From Saccharopolyspora ipomoeae (GTDB lineage Bacteria > Actinomycetota > Actinomycetes > Mycobacteriales > Pseudonocardiaceae), in contig NZ_JASAOF010000026.1 of the NCBI RefSeq assembly GCF_029952525.1, forward strand, positions 1 through 64,000: 64,000 nucleotides of DNA, read 5' to 3'. Shown here piece by piece: positions 8,008 to 16,054 of this stretch. Below the pieces are notes generated by a model. The model did not search any database. It had not been told where the DNA came from and worked only from the letters and a program-made list of their open reading frames with translations. A program made the position numbers and the translations under genes. Position 1 is the first letter of the stretch, and each line of letters starts with the position of its first letter.

Positions 8008-8415
8008 CTACGCGTCGACCCAGCCGTGCCTCACGGCGACCTGGGTGAGCTTCTGGCGGACCTGGAGGATCTGCTCGGCGGTCATCGTCGGCGCGGCGGC
8101 CAGCAGCGCCTCGGTGATCGTCTCGTGGAACTCCTTGGCCGACAGCACGTCGAAGAGCTCCTCTCCCGGCGGCGGCTCGTCGGGCCCGCGCTCGGCCGCG
8201 GCGGCTGGCGCTTCCCGGACGATGCTCACGTGCGAGGCCTTCGGGCCGCGGTCGCTGTCCTCCAGGTCGAACTCGACGACCACGCCGGGCGCGATCAGGC
8301 GCTTGTCGAAGGTCAGGTCGTTGACGTGGATGAAGACGTCCTCGCCGCCCACGTCCGGGGCCACGAACCCGTAGCCGCGCACCTCGTCGAACCTGATGAC
8401 CTTGCCGGTGACCAT
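8008..8415 (-). CDS. Cold-shock-domain protein with C-terminal extension
   Basis: A 135-residue protein with an N-terminal cold-shock OB fold (about 1-68). RNP1-like RGYGFVAPD and RNP2 DVFIHV are visible; these bind single-stranded RNA or DNA. The remaining 65 residues are Pro/Glu-rich and then helical (AKEFHETITEALLAA, AEQILQVRQKLTQVA), which is longer than a simple Csp and matches the longer actinobacterial CspB-like type. The ATG at 8415 is the first codon giving a proper OB fold. It lies downstream of a 265-bp gap that holds a long-range inverted repeat. Confidence 0.9.
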   Translation of the reverse strand: MVTGKVIRFDEVRGYGFVAPDVGGEDVFIHVNDLTFDKRLIAPGVVVEFDLEDSDRGPKASHVSIVREAPAAAAERGPDEPPPGEELFDVLSAKEFHETITEALLAAAPTMTAEQILQVRQKLTQVAVRHGWVDA

Positions 8416-8550
8416 CTGCCGCACCCCGCCTTCACCCCGCACCGCAGCGCGAGCACTCTACCTCCGGTCACGAGCAGGCGACCAACGGTGTCCACCCGAG
8501 GCCACGCATGCGGTGGAGCCGCACCCCGGCAACTGGCACCGGCGCGGGTT

Positions 8551-8634
8551 CTGAGCGCCTTCGTGGCGAGCACGCCGGGACGCCGCGTATCGAATGCTCA
8601 AGGAGCGGCGCGCGGAGTCCGCGAAGGCGCTCAG
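8551..8634. repeat. Inverted repeat upstream of cold-shock gene
   Basis: CTGAGCGCCTTCG (8551-8563) and its exact complement (8622-8634) flank a 58-base loop. It lies between the stop of the 66-aa gene (8681) and the cold-shock start (8415). It may be a terminator for the former or a structured leader of the latter. Confidence 0.5.
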
Positions 8635-8680
8635 GTTCCCGCCATCCGCACCGCTGAGCAACGCAAGCCTCGAACGGTCC

Positions 8681-8881
8681 CTAGCGGCGCGGCATCGGGA
8701 TGTCGGTGTTGGGTTTGCTGCGCTCCTTGGGGCCGTGCTCGATGAAGTCAGCGGCGAACTTGATCCCCGCCTGGTAGGCCTCCACCCGGGCTCGGCCGAT
8801 CTCGGCCTCGATCGTCTCCGGGTACAGCTCCTCCGCCAGCGAGCGGATCTCCGCGAGCCGGCTGCGGGTCTCCTCATCCAT
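8681..8881 (-). CDS. Small hypothetical protein (66 aa)
   Basis: An unrecognised, charged and mainly helical protein starting MDEETRSRLAEIRSLAEELYPE and ending DIPMPRR; no cysteines or membrane segment. The ATG at 8881 is preferred because GGAAGGG lies about 12 bases upstream; an in-frame GTG at 8893 touches that ribosome site and is less likely. The next gene upstream (crotonase, plus strand) is divergent. Good codon bias supports coding, but the function is unknown. Confidence 0.6.
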   Translation of the reverse strand: MDEETRSRLAEIRSLAEELYPETIEAEIGRARVEAYQAGIKFAADFIEHGPKERSKPNTDIPMPRR

Positions 8882-9083
8882 CCTGGTTGCCACCCTTCCG
8901 CATGAACACCACTCAAATCCTCAAGGGTGTTCGCGTTTCTCGCACGACCGGGCAAGGCTAGACCCGAAACCCGATCAGGTGAGGCGCGCGGTGATCGTTA
9001 GCCCGGACACCACTGCGGGTCACCGCTCCCGATCTGCGGTTACGATCCGCCGGGCAGCAGGTGCGACGGGGCGTGGAGGCGGC

Positions 9084-9839
9084 ATGAGCGAGGGTCGGCT
9101 GGGGCTGGAAGTCGATCAGAACGTGGCCCGGATCACGATCGACAACCCGGGCAAGCGCAACGCGATGAACGCGGCCATGTGGCGGAGGCTGCCGGAACTG
9201 CTCGCCGAGATCACCGCCGACCCGGCGGTGCGCGTCGTGGTGCTCACCGGGGCCGGGGACGCCTTCTGCGCCGGAGCCGACATCTCCGAGCTGCACGAGA
9301 TCGAGGGCCCCGGGGGCAGTGCGACCGAGCCCGCCGAGCGGGCCCTGCTGGACTGCCCGCTGCCGACGATCGCGCTGATCAACGGCCTGTGCATCGGCGG
9401 CGGCTGCCAGCTGGCGGCGGCCTGCGACCTGCGGATCGCCGCCGAACCGGCGATGTTCGGCATCACCCCGGCCAAGCTCGGCGTGGTCTACCCGTCGTCG
9501 AGCATCGAGCGGCTGACCGAGCTGGTCGGCCCCGCGGCGGCCAAGCTGCTGCTGTTCTCGGCGGACTTCTTCGACTCCGGGCGCGCGCTGGGGATTCGGC
9601 TGGTCGACGAGGTCGCGGCCGATCCGGCGGCGCGGGTCGCCGAGCTGGCCGCGACCATCGCGGGCCGGTCGCAGCTGAGCGTGCGCGCGGCCAAGGAGCT
9701 GGTCGACCTAGCCGCGCGCGGCGAGTCGCTGACCGAGCGGGCCGCGCACTGGCAGGACGTCGCCACCGAGACCGGGGAGACGGCCGAGGGCGTCACCGCG
9801 TTCCTCGAACGCCGGCCCGCGGTCTTCCCCTACGCCTGA
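9084..9839 (+). CDS. Enoyl-CoA hydratase/isomerase (crotonase) family protein
   Basis: A 251-residue crotonase-fold acyl-CoA enzyme. The oxyanion-hole segments AFCAGADIS and IGGGCQLAAACD are clear. However, the two glutamates of canonical hydratases are not conserved: the position in GGGCE is Gln, and the position in QPEILLG is Ala (ITPAKLGV). Simple enoyl-CoA hydration is therefore doubtful, and decarboxylation, isomerisation or another CoA chemistry is possible. The ATG at 9084 follows GTGGAGG, and a TACGAT -10-like hexamer is at 9041-9046. Its 3' end overlaps the convergent ohrR-type gene by 10 bp. Confidence 0.88.
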   Translation: MSEGRLGLEVDQNVARITIDNPGKRNAMNAAMWRRLPELLAEITADPAVRVVVLTGAGDAFCAGADISELHEIEGPGGSATEPAERALLDCPLPTIALINGLCIGGGCQLAAACDLRIAAEPAMFGITPAKLGVVYPSSSIERLTELVGPAAAKLLLFSADFFDSGRALGIRLVDEVAADPAARVAELAATIAGRSQLSVRAAKELVDLAARGESLTERAAHWQDVATETGETAEGVTAFLERRPAVFPYA

Positions 9840-10306
9840 CCGCTGCCGCGCGCGTCGAGGGCGCGTCGGCTGGCCGCGATGATGGTGGTCAGCGAGCCGT
9901 GCAGCTCCTCCAGCGCGGAGAGCTCCACGCCCAGCGCCTCGACGATCTGGTACGGGATCTTCTCCGCCTCCGCGCGCAGCCGGGCGCCCTCGTCGGTGAG
10001 CGCGACCTCCAACCGGCGCTCGTCGCTGCGGCTGCGGGTGCGCACCACGTAGCCCACCGACTCCAGCCGCTTGAGCAGCGGAGACAGGGTAGCGGCGTCG
10101 GCGTGCAGCGCCTCGCAGAGATCGGTGACCGAGCGCGGGGAGCTCTCCCACAGCGCCAGCATCACCAGGTACTGCGGGTGCGTGAGGTTCATCGGCGCGA
10201 GCAGCGGCCGGTAGAGCGAGATGACGTTGCGGGAGGCGACCGACAGCGCGAAGCACACCTGGCGGTCGAGAGCGAGCGGGTCCTCGCCCAGGTCGGGAGT
10301 CTGCAC
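9830..10306 (-). CDS. ohrR: OhrR-type MarR-family redox regulator
   Basis: A 158-residue winged-helix repressor. The N-terminal stretch LALDRQVCFALSVASR and YRPLL...LTHPQYLVMLALWE is the signature of OhrR, whose reactive cysteine (Cys18 here) is oxidised by organic hydroperoxides, causing release from DNA. The helix-turn-helix is around 60-90 (SVTDLCEALHADAATLSPLLKRLE) and the wing RSRSDERRLEVALT follows. No ohr peroxidase gene is adjacent, unlike the usual ohr-ohrR pair. It is divergent from a DUF5313-type gene across a 59-bp gap that holds a near-perfect palindrome, likely its operator. The start is GTG. Confidence 0.88.
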   Translation of the reverse strand: MQTPDLGEDPLALDRQVCFALSVASRNVISLYRPLLAPMNLTHPQYLVMLALWESSPRSVTDLCEALHADAATLSPLLKRLESVGYVVRTRSRSDERRLEVALTDEGARLRAEAEKIPYQIVEALGVELSALEELHGSLTTIIAASRRALDARGSGQA

Positions 10307-10330
10307 GGCGTCATCTTACCCACGTACTGG

Positions 10331-10353
10331 AACACGCTAACAGTTAGTGTGCT
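10331..10353. promoter_or_regulatory. Probable OhrR/MarR operator
   Basis: AACACGCTAAC-A-GTTAGTGTGCT is a 23-bp dyad with 9 of 11 paired positions. It is AT-richer than its surroundings and sits in the gap between the ohrR-type gene and the divergent small membrane-protein gene, so it could control both. Confidence 0.7.
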
Positions 10354-10365
10354 AAGTGTTGGGGT

Positions 10366-10773
10366 GTGAGCCAACAGCCTGACCCGCGCCCGAAACGCCC
10401 GGACCCGCTGCGGTGGATCTGGTACGCCTTCGGCGGACGCCTGCCCTCCCGGTACCGCGAGTGGGTGCTGCACGACGTCACCTGCCGGACCTGGGTGCTG
10501 CGGCACGTCTCCCGCAGCCTCGTCCAGATCTCCCCCGGACTGCTGTTCCTGCTGCTCCCGGGCCCGCTGTGGATCCGGGCGATGGCCGTGCTCGGCGGGG
10601 TCATCCTGGCCCTGTGGTACTCGCTGTCGTACATGGAGCACACCTGCGAGTACCGGCTGCACAAGCACGGCTACCCCATCGGCACCGGGCGGGCCACCCG
10701 CGAGGCCGCCCACGCCGAGGCGCGGGCGCAGCGGGCCTCCCGCTACGACGAGATCTACCGCAACCAGGACTGA
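10366..10773 (+). CDS. DUF5313-like small membrane protein
   Basis: A 135-residue protein with a proline/arginine-rich N-terminus (KRPDPLRWIWYAFGGRLP), a central hydrophobic region of two likely membrane helices (about 50-90, SPGLLFLLLPGPLW and AMAVLGGVILALWY) and a charged C-terminus. It matches my recollection of the actinobacterial DUF5313 family, of unknown function. The GTG start lies 12 bp after the MarR-type palindrome, so the transcript may be leaderless. Sharing the operator with ohrR suggests a link to peroxide stress, as inference. Confidence 0.75.
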   Translation: MSQQPDPRPKRPDPLRWIWYAFGGRLPSRYREWVLHDVTCRTWVLRHVSRSLVQISPGLLFLLLPGPLWIRAMAVLGGVILALWYSLSYMEHTCEYRLHKHGYPIGTGRATREAAHAEARAQRASRYDEIYRNQD

Positions 10774-10799
10774 TCGCTCCGGGTGAGACCGGTGGCAAT

Positions 10800-10824
10800 C
10801 CAGCTTGCCGCAGTGGCAAGCTGG
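10800..10824. promoter_or_regulatory. Perfect inverted repeat at the XRE-cupin start
   Basis: CCAGCTTGCC and GGCAAGCTGG form perfect 10-bp arms around the 5-base spacer GCAGT. The repeat ends four bases before the GTG start codon, where a ribosome site or transcription start would be. An autoregulatory operator is the simplest reading. Confidence 0.7.
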
Positions 10825-10828
10825 ACGG

Positions 10829-11422
10829 GTGGACGGGGAATTCGGGAACGCGCTGGAAGCCGTCGGACCGCGGTTGCGGGCGCTGCGCAAGCAGCGGGAG
10901 ACCACGCTGTCCGATCTGTCGGAGGCCACCGGCATCTCGGTGAGCACGCTCTCGCGGCTCGAATCCGGTTCCCGCAAACCCACCCTGGAACTGCTGCTGC
11001 CGCTGGCCAAGGCGCACGGCGTCACGCTCGACGAGCTCGTCGACGCCCCGCCGACCGGCGATCCCCGGGTTCACCTGCGCCCGATCTCGCGCGGTGGCAT
11101 GACGATGCTGCCGCTGACCCGGCGCGCGGGCGGCATCCAGGCCTACAAGCTGATCATCCCGGCGACGGTGCGGCGCGGCGAACCCGATCCGCAGACCCAC
11201 GAGGGCTACGAGTGGCTCTACGTCCTCAACGGACGGTTGCGGATGATCCTCGGCGAGCACGACCTGGTGCTCTCACCCGGCGAGGCCGCCGAGTTCGACA
11301 CCCGCGTCCCGCACTGGTTCGGCCCGGCCGACGACCAGACCGTGGAATTCCTGAGCCTGTTCGGCAAGCAGGGCGAACGGGCGCACCTCCGCGCCAAGCC
11401 CAAGGACGCCCCCGAGCGGTGA
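10829..11422 (+). CDS. XRE-family regulator with C-terminal cupin sensor domain
   Basis: A 197-residue regulator: an N-terminal helix-turn-helix (about 13-68; LRALRKQRETTLSDLSEATGISVSTLSRLESGSRKP) and a C-terminal cupin barrel (about 105-185; THEGYEWLYVLNGRLRMILGEHDLVLSPGEAAEFDTRVPHWF). Such proteins bind DNA as dimers and sense small ligands in the cupin. The GTG at 10829 fits the helix-turn-helix start; a TTG 24 bp earlier falls inside the palindrome. No ribosome site is seen, consistent with leaderless expression or control by the adjacent repeat. Confidence 0.9.
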   Translation: MDGEFGNALEAVGPRLRALRKQRETTLSDLSEATGISVSTLSRLESGSRKPTLELLLPLAKAHGVTLDELVDAPPTGDPRVHLRPISRGGMTMLPLTRRAGGIQAYKLIIPATVRRGEPDPQTHEGYEWLYVLNGRLRMILGEHDLVLSPGEAAEFDTRVPHWFGPADDQTVEFLSLFGKQGERAHLRAKPKDAPER

Positions 11423-11489
11423 TCACGACCCGCGCCGCCCCGGCGCGTTAGGTTAAGGCCGACGCGCGAGGTACGAGGAGGTTTCTTCG

Positions 11490-12224
11490 ATGAGCAAGCC
11501 AGTAGCGGTGGTCACCGGGGCGAGCAGCGGGATCGGTGCCGCGAGCGCCAAGGCGCTGGCCGGAGCCGGTTTCGAGGTCGTGCTCGGTGCGCGCCGCCTG
11601 GACCGGTTGGAGGAGGTGGCCGAGGCCTGCGGCGGCCGGGCGCTGGAGCTCGACGTCACCGACCAGACCTCGGTGGACGCGTTCACCGACGCGATCGACC
11701 GCTGCCACCTGCTGGTCAACAACGCCGGCGGGGCCGTCGGCGCGGAGACCATCCTGGAGGCCAAGGACGAGGACTGGCAGTGGATGTACGAGACCAACGT
11801 GATGGGCACCCTGCGGGTGACCCGCGCGCTGCTGCCGAAGCTGCTGGAGTCCGGTGACGGCCAGGTCATCAACATCGGCTCTGTCGCGGGCCGCGAGCCC
11901 TACGCCACCGGCGGCGGCTACAACGCCGCCAAGCACGCGGTCGCGGCGCTGTCCCGGGTGCTGCGGCTGGAGATGTTCGGCCAGCCGATCCGGGTGTGCG
12001 AGATCGACCCGGGCCTGGTGCAGACCGACTTCAGCCTCGTCCGGTTCCGCGGCGACCAGGACAAGGCCGACGCGGTCTACGAGGGGACGAACCCGCTGAC
12101 CGCGGAGGACGTCGCCGAGACCGTGTCGTGGGTGGCGACGCGGCCGCCGCACGTCAACGTCGACCAGATCCTGCTGCTGGCGCGCGACCAGACCTCGGCG
12201 CGCGTGATCAACCGCTCCGAGTGA
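11490..12224 (+). CDS. Short-chain dehydrogenase/reductase (YdfG-like)
   Basis: A 244-residue classical SDR using NAD(P)(H). TGASSGIG (9-16) binds the cofactor, NNAG is at 77-80, and the catalytic Ser and YNAAK motif are present (INIGSVAGREPYATGGGYNAAK). GARRLDRLE after beta-2 suggests NADP preference. The C-terminal pattern (IDPGLVQTDFSLVRF, NPLTAEDVAE) resembles YdfG-type 3-hydroxy-acid dehydrogenases, so hydroxy-acid or semialdehyde reduction is plausible. A GAGGAGG ribosome site precedes the ATG, and TAGGTT at 11450-11455 could be a -10 element. It appears monocistronic. Confidence 0.9.
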   Translation: MSKPVAVVTGASSGIGAASAKALAGAGFEVVLGARRLDRLEEVAEACGGRALELDVTDQTSVDAFTDAIDRCHLLVNNAGGAVGAETILEAKDEDWQWMYETNVMGTLRVTRALLPKLLESGDGQVINIGSVAGREPYATGGGYNAAKHAVAALSRVLRLEMFGQPIRVCEIDPGLVQTDFSLVRFRGDQDKADAVYEGTNPLTAEDVAETVSWVATRPPHVNVDQILLLARDQTSARVINRSE

Positions 12225-12260
12225 CCGCCTTCGGGGGTTGGGTCTTCCCGGCCGGGTTCC

Positions 12261-13217
12261 TCAGCCCCCGAAGCGCTGGGCCCAGGCCATGACGTCGTGC
12301 GGGGTGGCGTTGCCGCCGCACACGACCAGGCCGAGCTCGACGTCGTCGTGCTCGGCGATGATCCGCCGGGCGGCCGGGAGCAGGCAGCCCGCCGCCGGCT
12401 CGGCCCACAGCTTCGCGTGCCCGGCCAGGTCCAGGACGCCGCGCACGGCTTCGGCGTCGGACACCACCAGCACGTCGTCGACGAGCTCGCGCGCGGTGTC
12501 GTAGGTCAGCTGGGACACGGCGGGCGCGCTCAGCGTCGACACGATCGACGACAGCTCGACCGGCACCGGGCCGCCCGCCGCCAGCGCCCGCGACATCGCT
12601 TCGGCGCCTTCGGTCTCCACGCCCCAGATCCGCACGCCCGGCCGCTTCGCGCGCAGCGCGGTGGCCACGCCCGAGATCAGGCCGCCGCCACCGATGCTCA
12701 CCAGCACGTCGGTGAACTCCCCCGCGTCCTCGGCGAATTCGAGCCCGACGGTGCCCTGCGCGGCGATGACCACCGGGTCGTCGAAGGGGTGGACCAGCGT
12801 GGAGCCCTCGGCCCGCAGCTGTTCGGTGAGCGCGAAGGCACCCGCCATGTCCGGGCACAGCCGCACGGTCGCCCCGGCGGACTCGGCCACCTCCACGGCC
12901 CGCCGCGGCGCCGATTCCGGCATCACCACGGTCGCCTTGACGTCCAGCGCCCCGGCCATCACGGCCAGCGCGATGCCGTGGTTGCCGCCGCTGACGGCCA
13001 CCACCCCGGCCGCCCGCTCCGCCTCGGTCAGCGACAGCAGCTTGGCCACCGCCCCGCGCGCCTTGAACGACCCGGTCCGCTGCAGCAGCTCCAGCTTCGC
13101 CGTCACCGGCACCCCGAGCAGCTCCGACAACCCCGGACTGCTCACCGTCGGAGTCCGCACCACGTACCCCGCCACGGCCTCCGCAGCGGCCTCGACGTCC
13201 CCGATACCGATCACCAC
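12261..13217 (-). CDS. PLP-dependent threonine/serine dehydratase-like enzyme
   Basis: A 318-residue fold-type II PLP enzyme. The Schiff-base lysine is Lys52 in TGSFKARGA, the phosphate-binding loop is GGGGL and the substrate-carboxylate loop is SGGNHG (76-81). It has no C-terminal ACT domain, so it looks catabolic or racemase-like, not the regulated biosynthetic IlvA. Candidates are threonine ammonia-lyase, serine racemase/dehydratase or hydroxyaspartate dehydratase. The GTG at 13217 is preceded by GGGAGG. It converges with the SDR gene. Confidence 0.88.
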   Translation of the reverse strand: MVIGIGDVEAAAEAVAGYVVRTPTVSSPGLSELLGVPVTAKLELLQRTGSFKARGAVAKLLSLTEAERAAGVVAVSGGNHGIALAVMAGALDVKATVVMPESAPRRAVEVAESAGATVRLCPDMAGAFALTEQLRAEGSTLVHPFDDPVVIAAQGTVGLEFAEDAGEFTDVLVSIGGGGLISGVATALRAKRPGVRIWGVETEGAEAMSRALAAGGPVPVELSSIVSTLSAPAVSQLTYDTARELVDDVLVVSDAEAVRGVLDLAGHAKLWAEPAAGCLLPAARRIIAEHDDVELGLVVCGGNATPHDVMAWAQRFGG

Positions 13218-13334
13218 ACGCCTCCCGAGAGCTCCGTTCCAGGAGCACGGTAGTCACTCGCGCAGCGCCACGCGCGAGCGCCGTCCGGTGACGAAATTGG
13301 TCCACTGTGGATGAACGCGGCCGCCGGACGAGGG

Positions 13335-13730
13335 CTACTCCTCCGGCACGAAGTACGGGACGACCTCGTGGTCGGGGTCCGGGCCGGAGGGTTCGAAGGC
13401 GACACGGACGCGAAGGCCGGTGAGGTCGGAGTCCGGGTCGACCTCGGCGAGGCGGGTCCACCACCACGGTCCTTCGTCGAGTTCGACGACGCCGACGACG
13501 AGGCGGAACGCGCCGCCGTCGGGGAGCTTGTGGTGCACCACCGTCCAGGACACCACCCGGCCCGTCCCGGCCGCGGGGACCTGCTCGACGTCGTCGTCCG
13601 GGGAGATCGGGGTGTGCGGGCTGAGGTGCTCGCCGGTGTCGCGGCGGCGCGGCAGGAGCAGTTCACCGCGGCGGGTTCCGTCGAAGAACGCCGCGCTGGC
13701 GCGGTCTCTGGTGACCGGGACGAGAGCCAT
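13335..13730 (-). CDS. DUF35 OB-fold acyl-CoA-associated protein with degenerate zinc ribbon
   Basis: A 131-residue protein of the rubredoxin-like/OB-fold DUF35 family, which partners thiolase-like enzymes and positions acyl-CoA. The OB fold (about 48-125) is well preserved (GTGRVVSWTVVHH, RLVVGVVELDEG, LRVRVAFE). The N-terminal zinc ribbon, which normally has four cysteines, has none: the segment reads GELLLPRRRDTGEHLSPHTP. The ATG at 13730 has GGAGG upstream; it lies 11 bp after the thiolase stop, so the two are co-transcribed and almost certainly form a complex. Confidence 0.85.
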   Translation of the reverse strand: MALVPVTRDRASAAFFDGTRRGELLLPRRRDTGEHLSPHTPISPDDDVEQVPAAGTGRVVSWTVVHHKLPDGGAFRLVVGVVELDEGPWWWTRLAEVDPDSDLTGLRVRVAFEPSGPDPDHEVVPYFVPEE

Positions 13731-13741
13731 CGGGGCCTCCT

Positions 13742-14920
13742 TCAGGCGGACAGCACGAGCGTGCTGTGGTGGGAGAAGATGCCTCCGTTGCCCGAGACCA
13801 GCAGCAGCTCGTGGTTCGGGACCTGGCGTCGGCCGGCTTGGCCGCGCGCCTGGATGATCGCCTCCGACAGCGGCGTGAAGCCCCACATGTAGTACGAGGA
13901 CAGCTGGCCACCGCCGGTGTTGACCGGCAGCGATCCGCCGGGGCCGAGCACGCCCGGGGTGCTGACGAGCTCGCCGCCCTCGCCCTTGGCGCAGAAGCCG
14001 TAGTCCTCCAGCGTCAGCAGAACGGTGAACGTGTAGCAGTCGTAGAGCTCGGCGATGTCGATGTCGGCCAGGTTCACCCCGGCCATCCGCAGCGCCGCCG
14101 GTCCGGCCTGGGCCGCACCGCTGACCAGCCCCAGGTCGTCGTCGCGGCGCAGCGAACCACCCGGATGGGCCTGCGCCCAGCCCAGCACCGACACCGGGGG
14201 TTGGGCCAGCGACGCCGCGCGGTCGCCGCGGGTGACGATCACCGCCACCCCGCCGTTGGAGACCATGCAGCAGTCCAACAGGTGGAACGGCTCGGCGACC
14301 ATGCGCGATTCCTGGTGATCGGCGATGTCGATCGGGTCCCGGAACCGGGCGAGCGGGTTCAGCGCCGCCCAGGCGCGCTGCGCGACGGCGATCTCGCCGA
14401 GCTGCTTGCTCGTCGTGCCGTAGGCCTGCATGTGGCGGCGGGCGGCCAACGCGTAGAACGAGTTCGGGCCGCTGAAACCGCTGGTGGCGATCAGCCCGCC
14501 CCAGCCGCTCGGCGAGTAGCGCTCGCTCCCGTAAGCCGCACCCGAGGAGGTGCCCTCGCGCAGCGGCGCGTCGGCGAACACGCAGGCCACGGTGTCGGCC
14601 ATGCCCGCCTCGACGGCCATCGCCGCGTGCTGGACCATCGCCCCTGCCGTGGAGCCGAAGGACTGCATCTGGCTGAGCAGCCGCAGGTCCTCCAGCCCCA
14701 GGTCGTCCTGCAGGCTCAGGTCCACTCCCCCGCCCAGGCCCGCCGACACCAGCAGGCCGTCGACGTCGCCGAGACCCAGCCCGGCGTCGTCCACGGCGCG
14801 CCGGACCGCCTCGGCGGCGAACTGCTGCGCGGTGCGGCCGTAGACCTTGCCCATCTCGGTCATGCCGAGCCCGGCGATCGCGGCCCTGCGGTGCGCGGGC
14901 AGGTCACTGCGACTGCTCAT
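13742..14920 (-). CDS. Thiolase-like lipid-transfer protein (SCP-x/Ltp type)
   Basis: A 392-residue thiolase-fold protein of the SCP-x/lipid-transfer class. The region where thiolases carry the nucleophilic cysteine (about 85-98, QSFGSTAGAMVQHAA) has no cysteine. The later motif ELYDCYTFTVL and the C-terminal NTGGGQLSSYYMWGFTPL are of the Ltp type. With the adjacent DUF35 partner this resembles Ltp2-like retro-aldolases of steroid side-chain degradation more than thiolytic enzymes; that is inference. The ATG at 14920 has GGAAGGG six bases upstream. It is the first gene of the pair. Confidence 0.85.
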   Translation of the reverse strand: MSSRSDLPAHRRAAIAGLGMTEMGKVYGRTAQQFAAEAVRRAVDDAGLGLGDVDGLLVSAGLGGGVDLSLQDDLGLEDLRLLSQMQSFGSTAGAMVQHAAMAVEAGMADTVACVFADAPLREGTSSGAAYGSERYSPSGWGGLIATSGFSGPNSFYALAARRHMQAYGTTSKQLGEIAVAQRAWAALNPLARFRDPIDIADHQESRMVAEPFHLLDCCMVSNGGVAVIVTRGDRAASLAQPPVSVLGWAQAHPGGSLRRDDDLGLVSGAAQAGPAALRMAGVNLADIDIAELYDCYTFTVLLTLEDYGFCAKGEGGELVSTPGVLGPGGSLPVNTGGGQLSSYYMWGFTPLSEAIIQARGQAGRRQVPNHELLLVSGNGGIFSHHSTLVLSA

Positions 14921-15015
14921 CTGACACCCTTCCGGACGATCTCGGTCCGAAAGTAGGTGAGCGCACCCGCTTTGTAAACGGCCGCACCGGATCTACTCCG
15001 GCGCGGCCGCGGTGA

Positions 15016-15966
15016 TCAGCTGAAGTACCGGCGCGGGTTGTCGACCAGCATCGTCGTCAGCTGGTCCTCCGTGACACCGGCCTCGCGCAGCGCGGGCAGC
15101 ACCACGTCGTGGATGTGGGTGAAGTTCCAGTTCGGCATCGCCTCCTCGACCAGGCCCTCCGGGAACCAGTCGATGTGGCAGGAGGCGTCGTGGGCCAGCA
15201 CCATCCGGTCGGCCAGGCCCTGGCCCGCGAGCTCGGCGATGGTGGCCACCCGGTCGTCGGTGGGCAGCAGGACGTCGAGGCCGAAGCGGTCCATGCCGAT
15301 GAAGGAGCCGTTGTCGATGAGCTCGCGCAGGTAGTCGGTGTCGGTGGTGTCGCCGCTGTGGCCGACGACGACCCGGCCGAGGTCGACCCCGTTGCGCCGC
15401 AGCACCTCCTGGGCGATCAGACCGGTGCGGTGCCCGGGGCTGGTGTGCACGGTGATCGGGACGCCGGTGCGGTTGTGGGCCTCGGCGACGGCGTTGAGCA
15501 CGCGCTCCACGTCCGGGGTGAGCTCCTCCTCGATGGCGCACTTGAGGAACGCGGCCTTGATGCCGGTTCCGGCGATGCCCTCGGTGATGTCCTTCACGAA
15601 CATCCGCACCATCAGGTCGTCGCCGCCGAGCAGCGTTCCGGGCCCGTGCATCCGGAAGAAGAACGGCACCGAGTCGTAGGTGTAGAGGCCGGTGGCGGCG
15701 ATGATGTTGAGGTCGACCTCGGCGTTGATGCGCGCGACGCGCTCGACGTCGCGGCCGAGCCCGATCACGGTCGGGTCCACGATCGTGTCCACGCCGCGCC
15801 CGGCGAGCTCCCGCAGCCTGCGGATCGCGTCGGCGACCCGCGCCTCCTCGTCCCAGAACTCCGGGTAGTTGCGGCGGATCTCCTCGTTGAGCACGAAGAC
15901 GTGCTCGTGCATCAGCACGGTGCCCAGCTGGTCAACCGGCACCTGCCCGCGAACGGTCTCGACCAT
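15016..15966 (-). CDS. Phosphotriesterase-family metal hydrolase (lactonase-like)
   Basis: A 316-residue amidohydrolase-superfamily TIM barrel of the phosphotriesterase type. All binuclear metal ligands are visible: His20 and His22 (MHEHVF), the carboxylated Lys142 (AAFLKCA), His174 (TVHTSPG), His203 (VGHSGDT) and Asp260 (LAHDAS). Family members hydrolyse lactones, including acyl-homoserine lactones, or organophosphates; the substrate here is unknown. GAGGAGG precedes the ATG at 15966. It is divergent from the GGCT-fold gene with 88 bp between. Confidence 0.9.
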   Translation of the reverse strand: MVETVRGQVPVDQLGTVLMHEHVFVLNEEIRRNYPEFWDEEARVADAIRRLRELAGRGVDTIVDPTVIGLGRDVERVARINAEVDLNIIAATGLYTYDSVPFFFRMHGPGTLLGGDDLMVRMFVKDITEGIAGTGIKAAFLKCAIEEELTPDVERVLNAVAEAHNRTGVPITVHTSPGHRTGLIAQEVLRRNGVDLGRVVVGHSGDTTDTDYLRELIDNGSFIGMDRFGLDVLLPTDDRVATIAELAGQGLADRMVLAHDASCHIDWFPEGLVEEAMPNWNFTHIHDVVLPALREAGVTEDQLTTMLVDNPRRYFS

Positions 15967-16054
15967 GTTCGTCCTCCTCGACGATCTCGCTGGCGGGCAC
16001 CCTAAACGCTCGTGCGCCTTGCGCGAACCGCCGCGAGCCGGGCATGTTGGTCCG

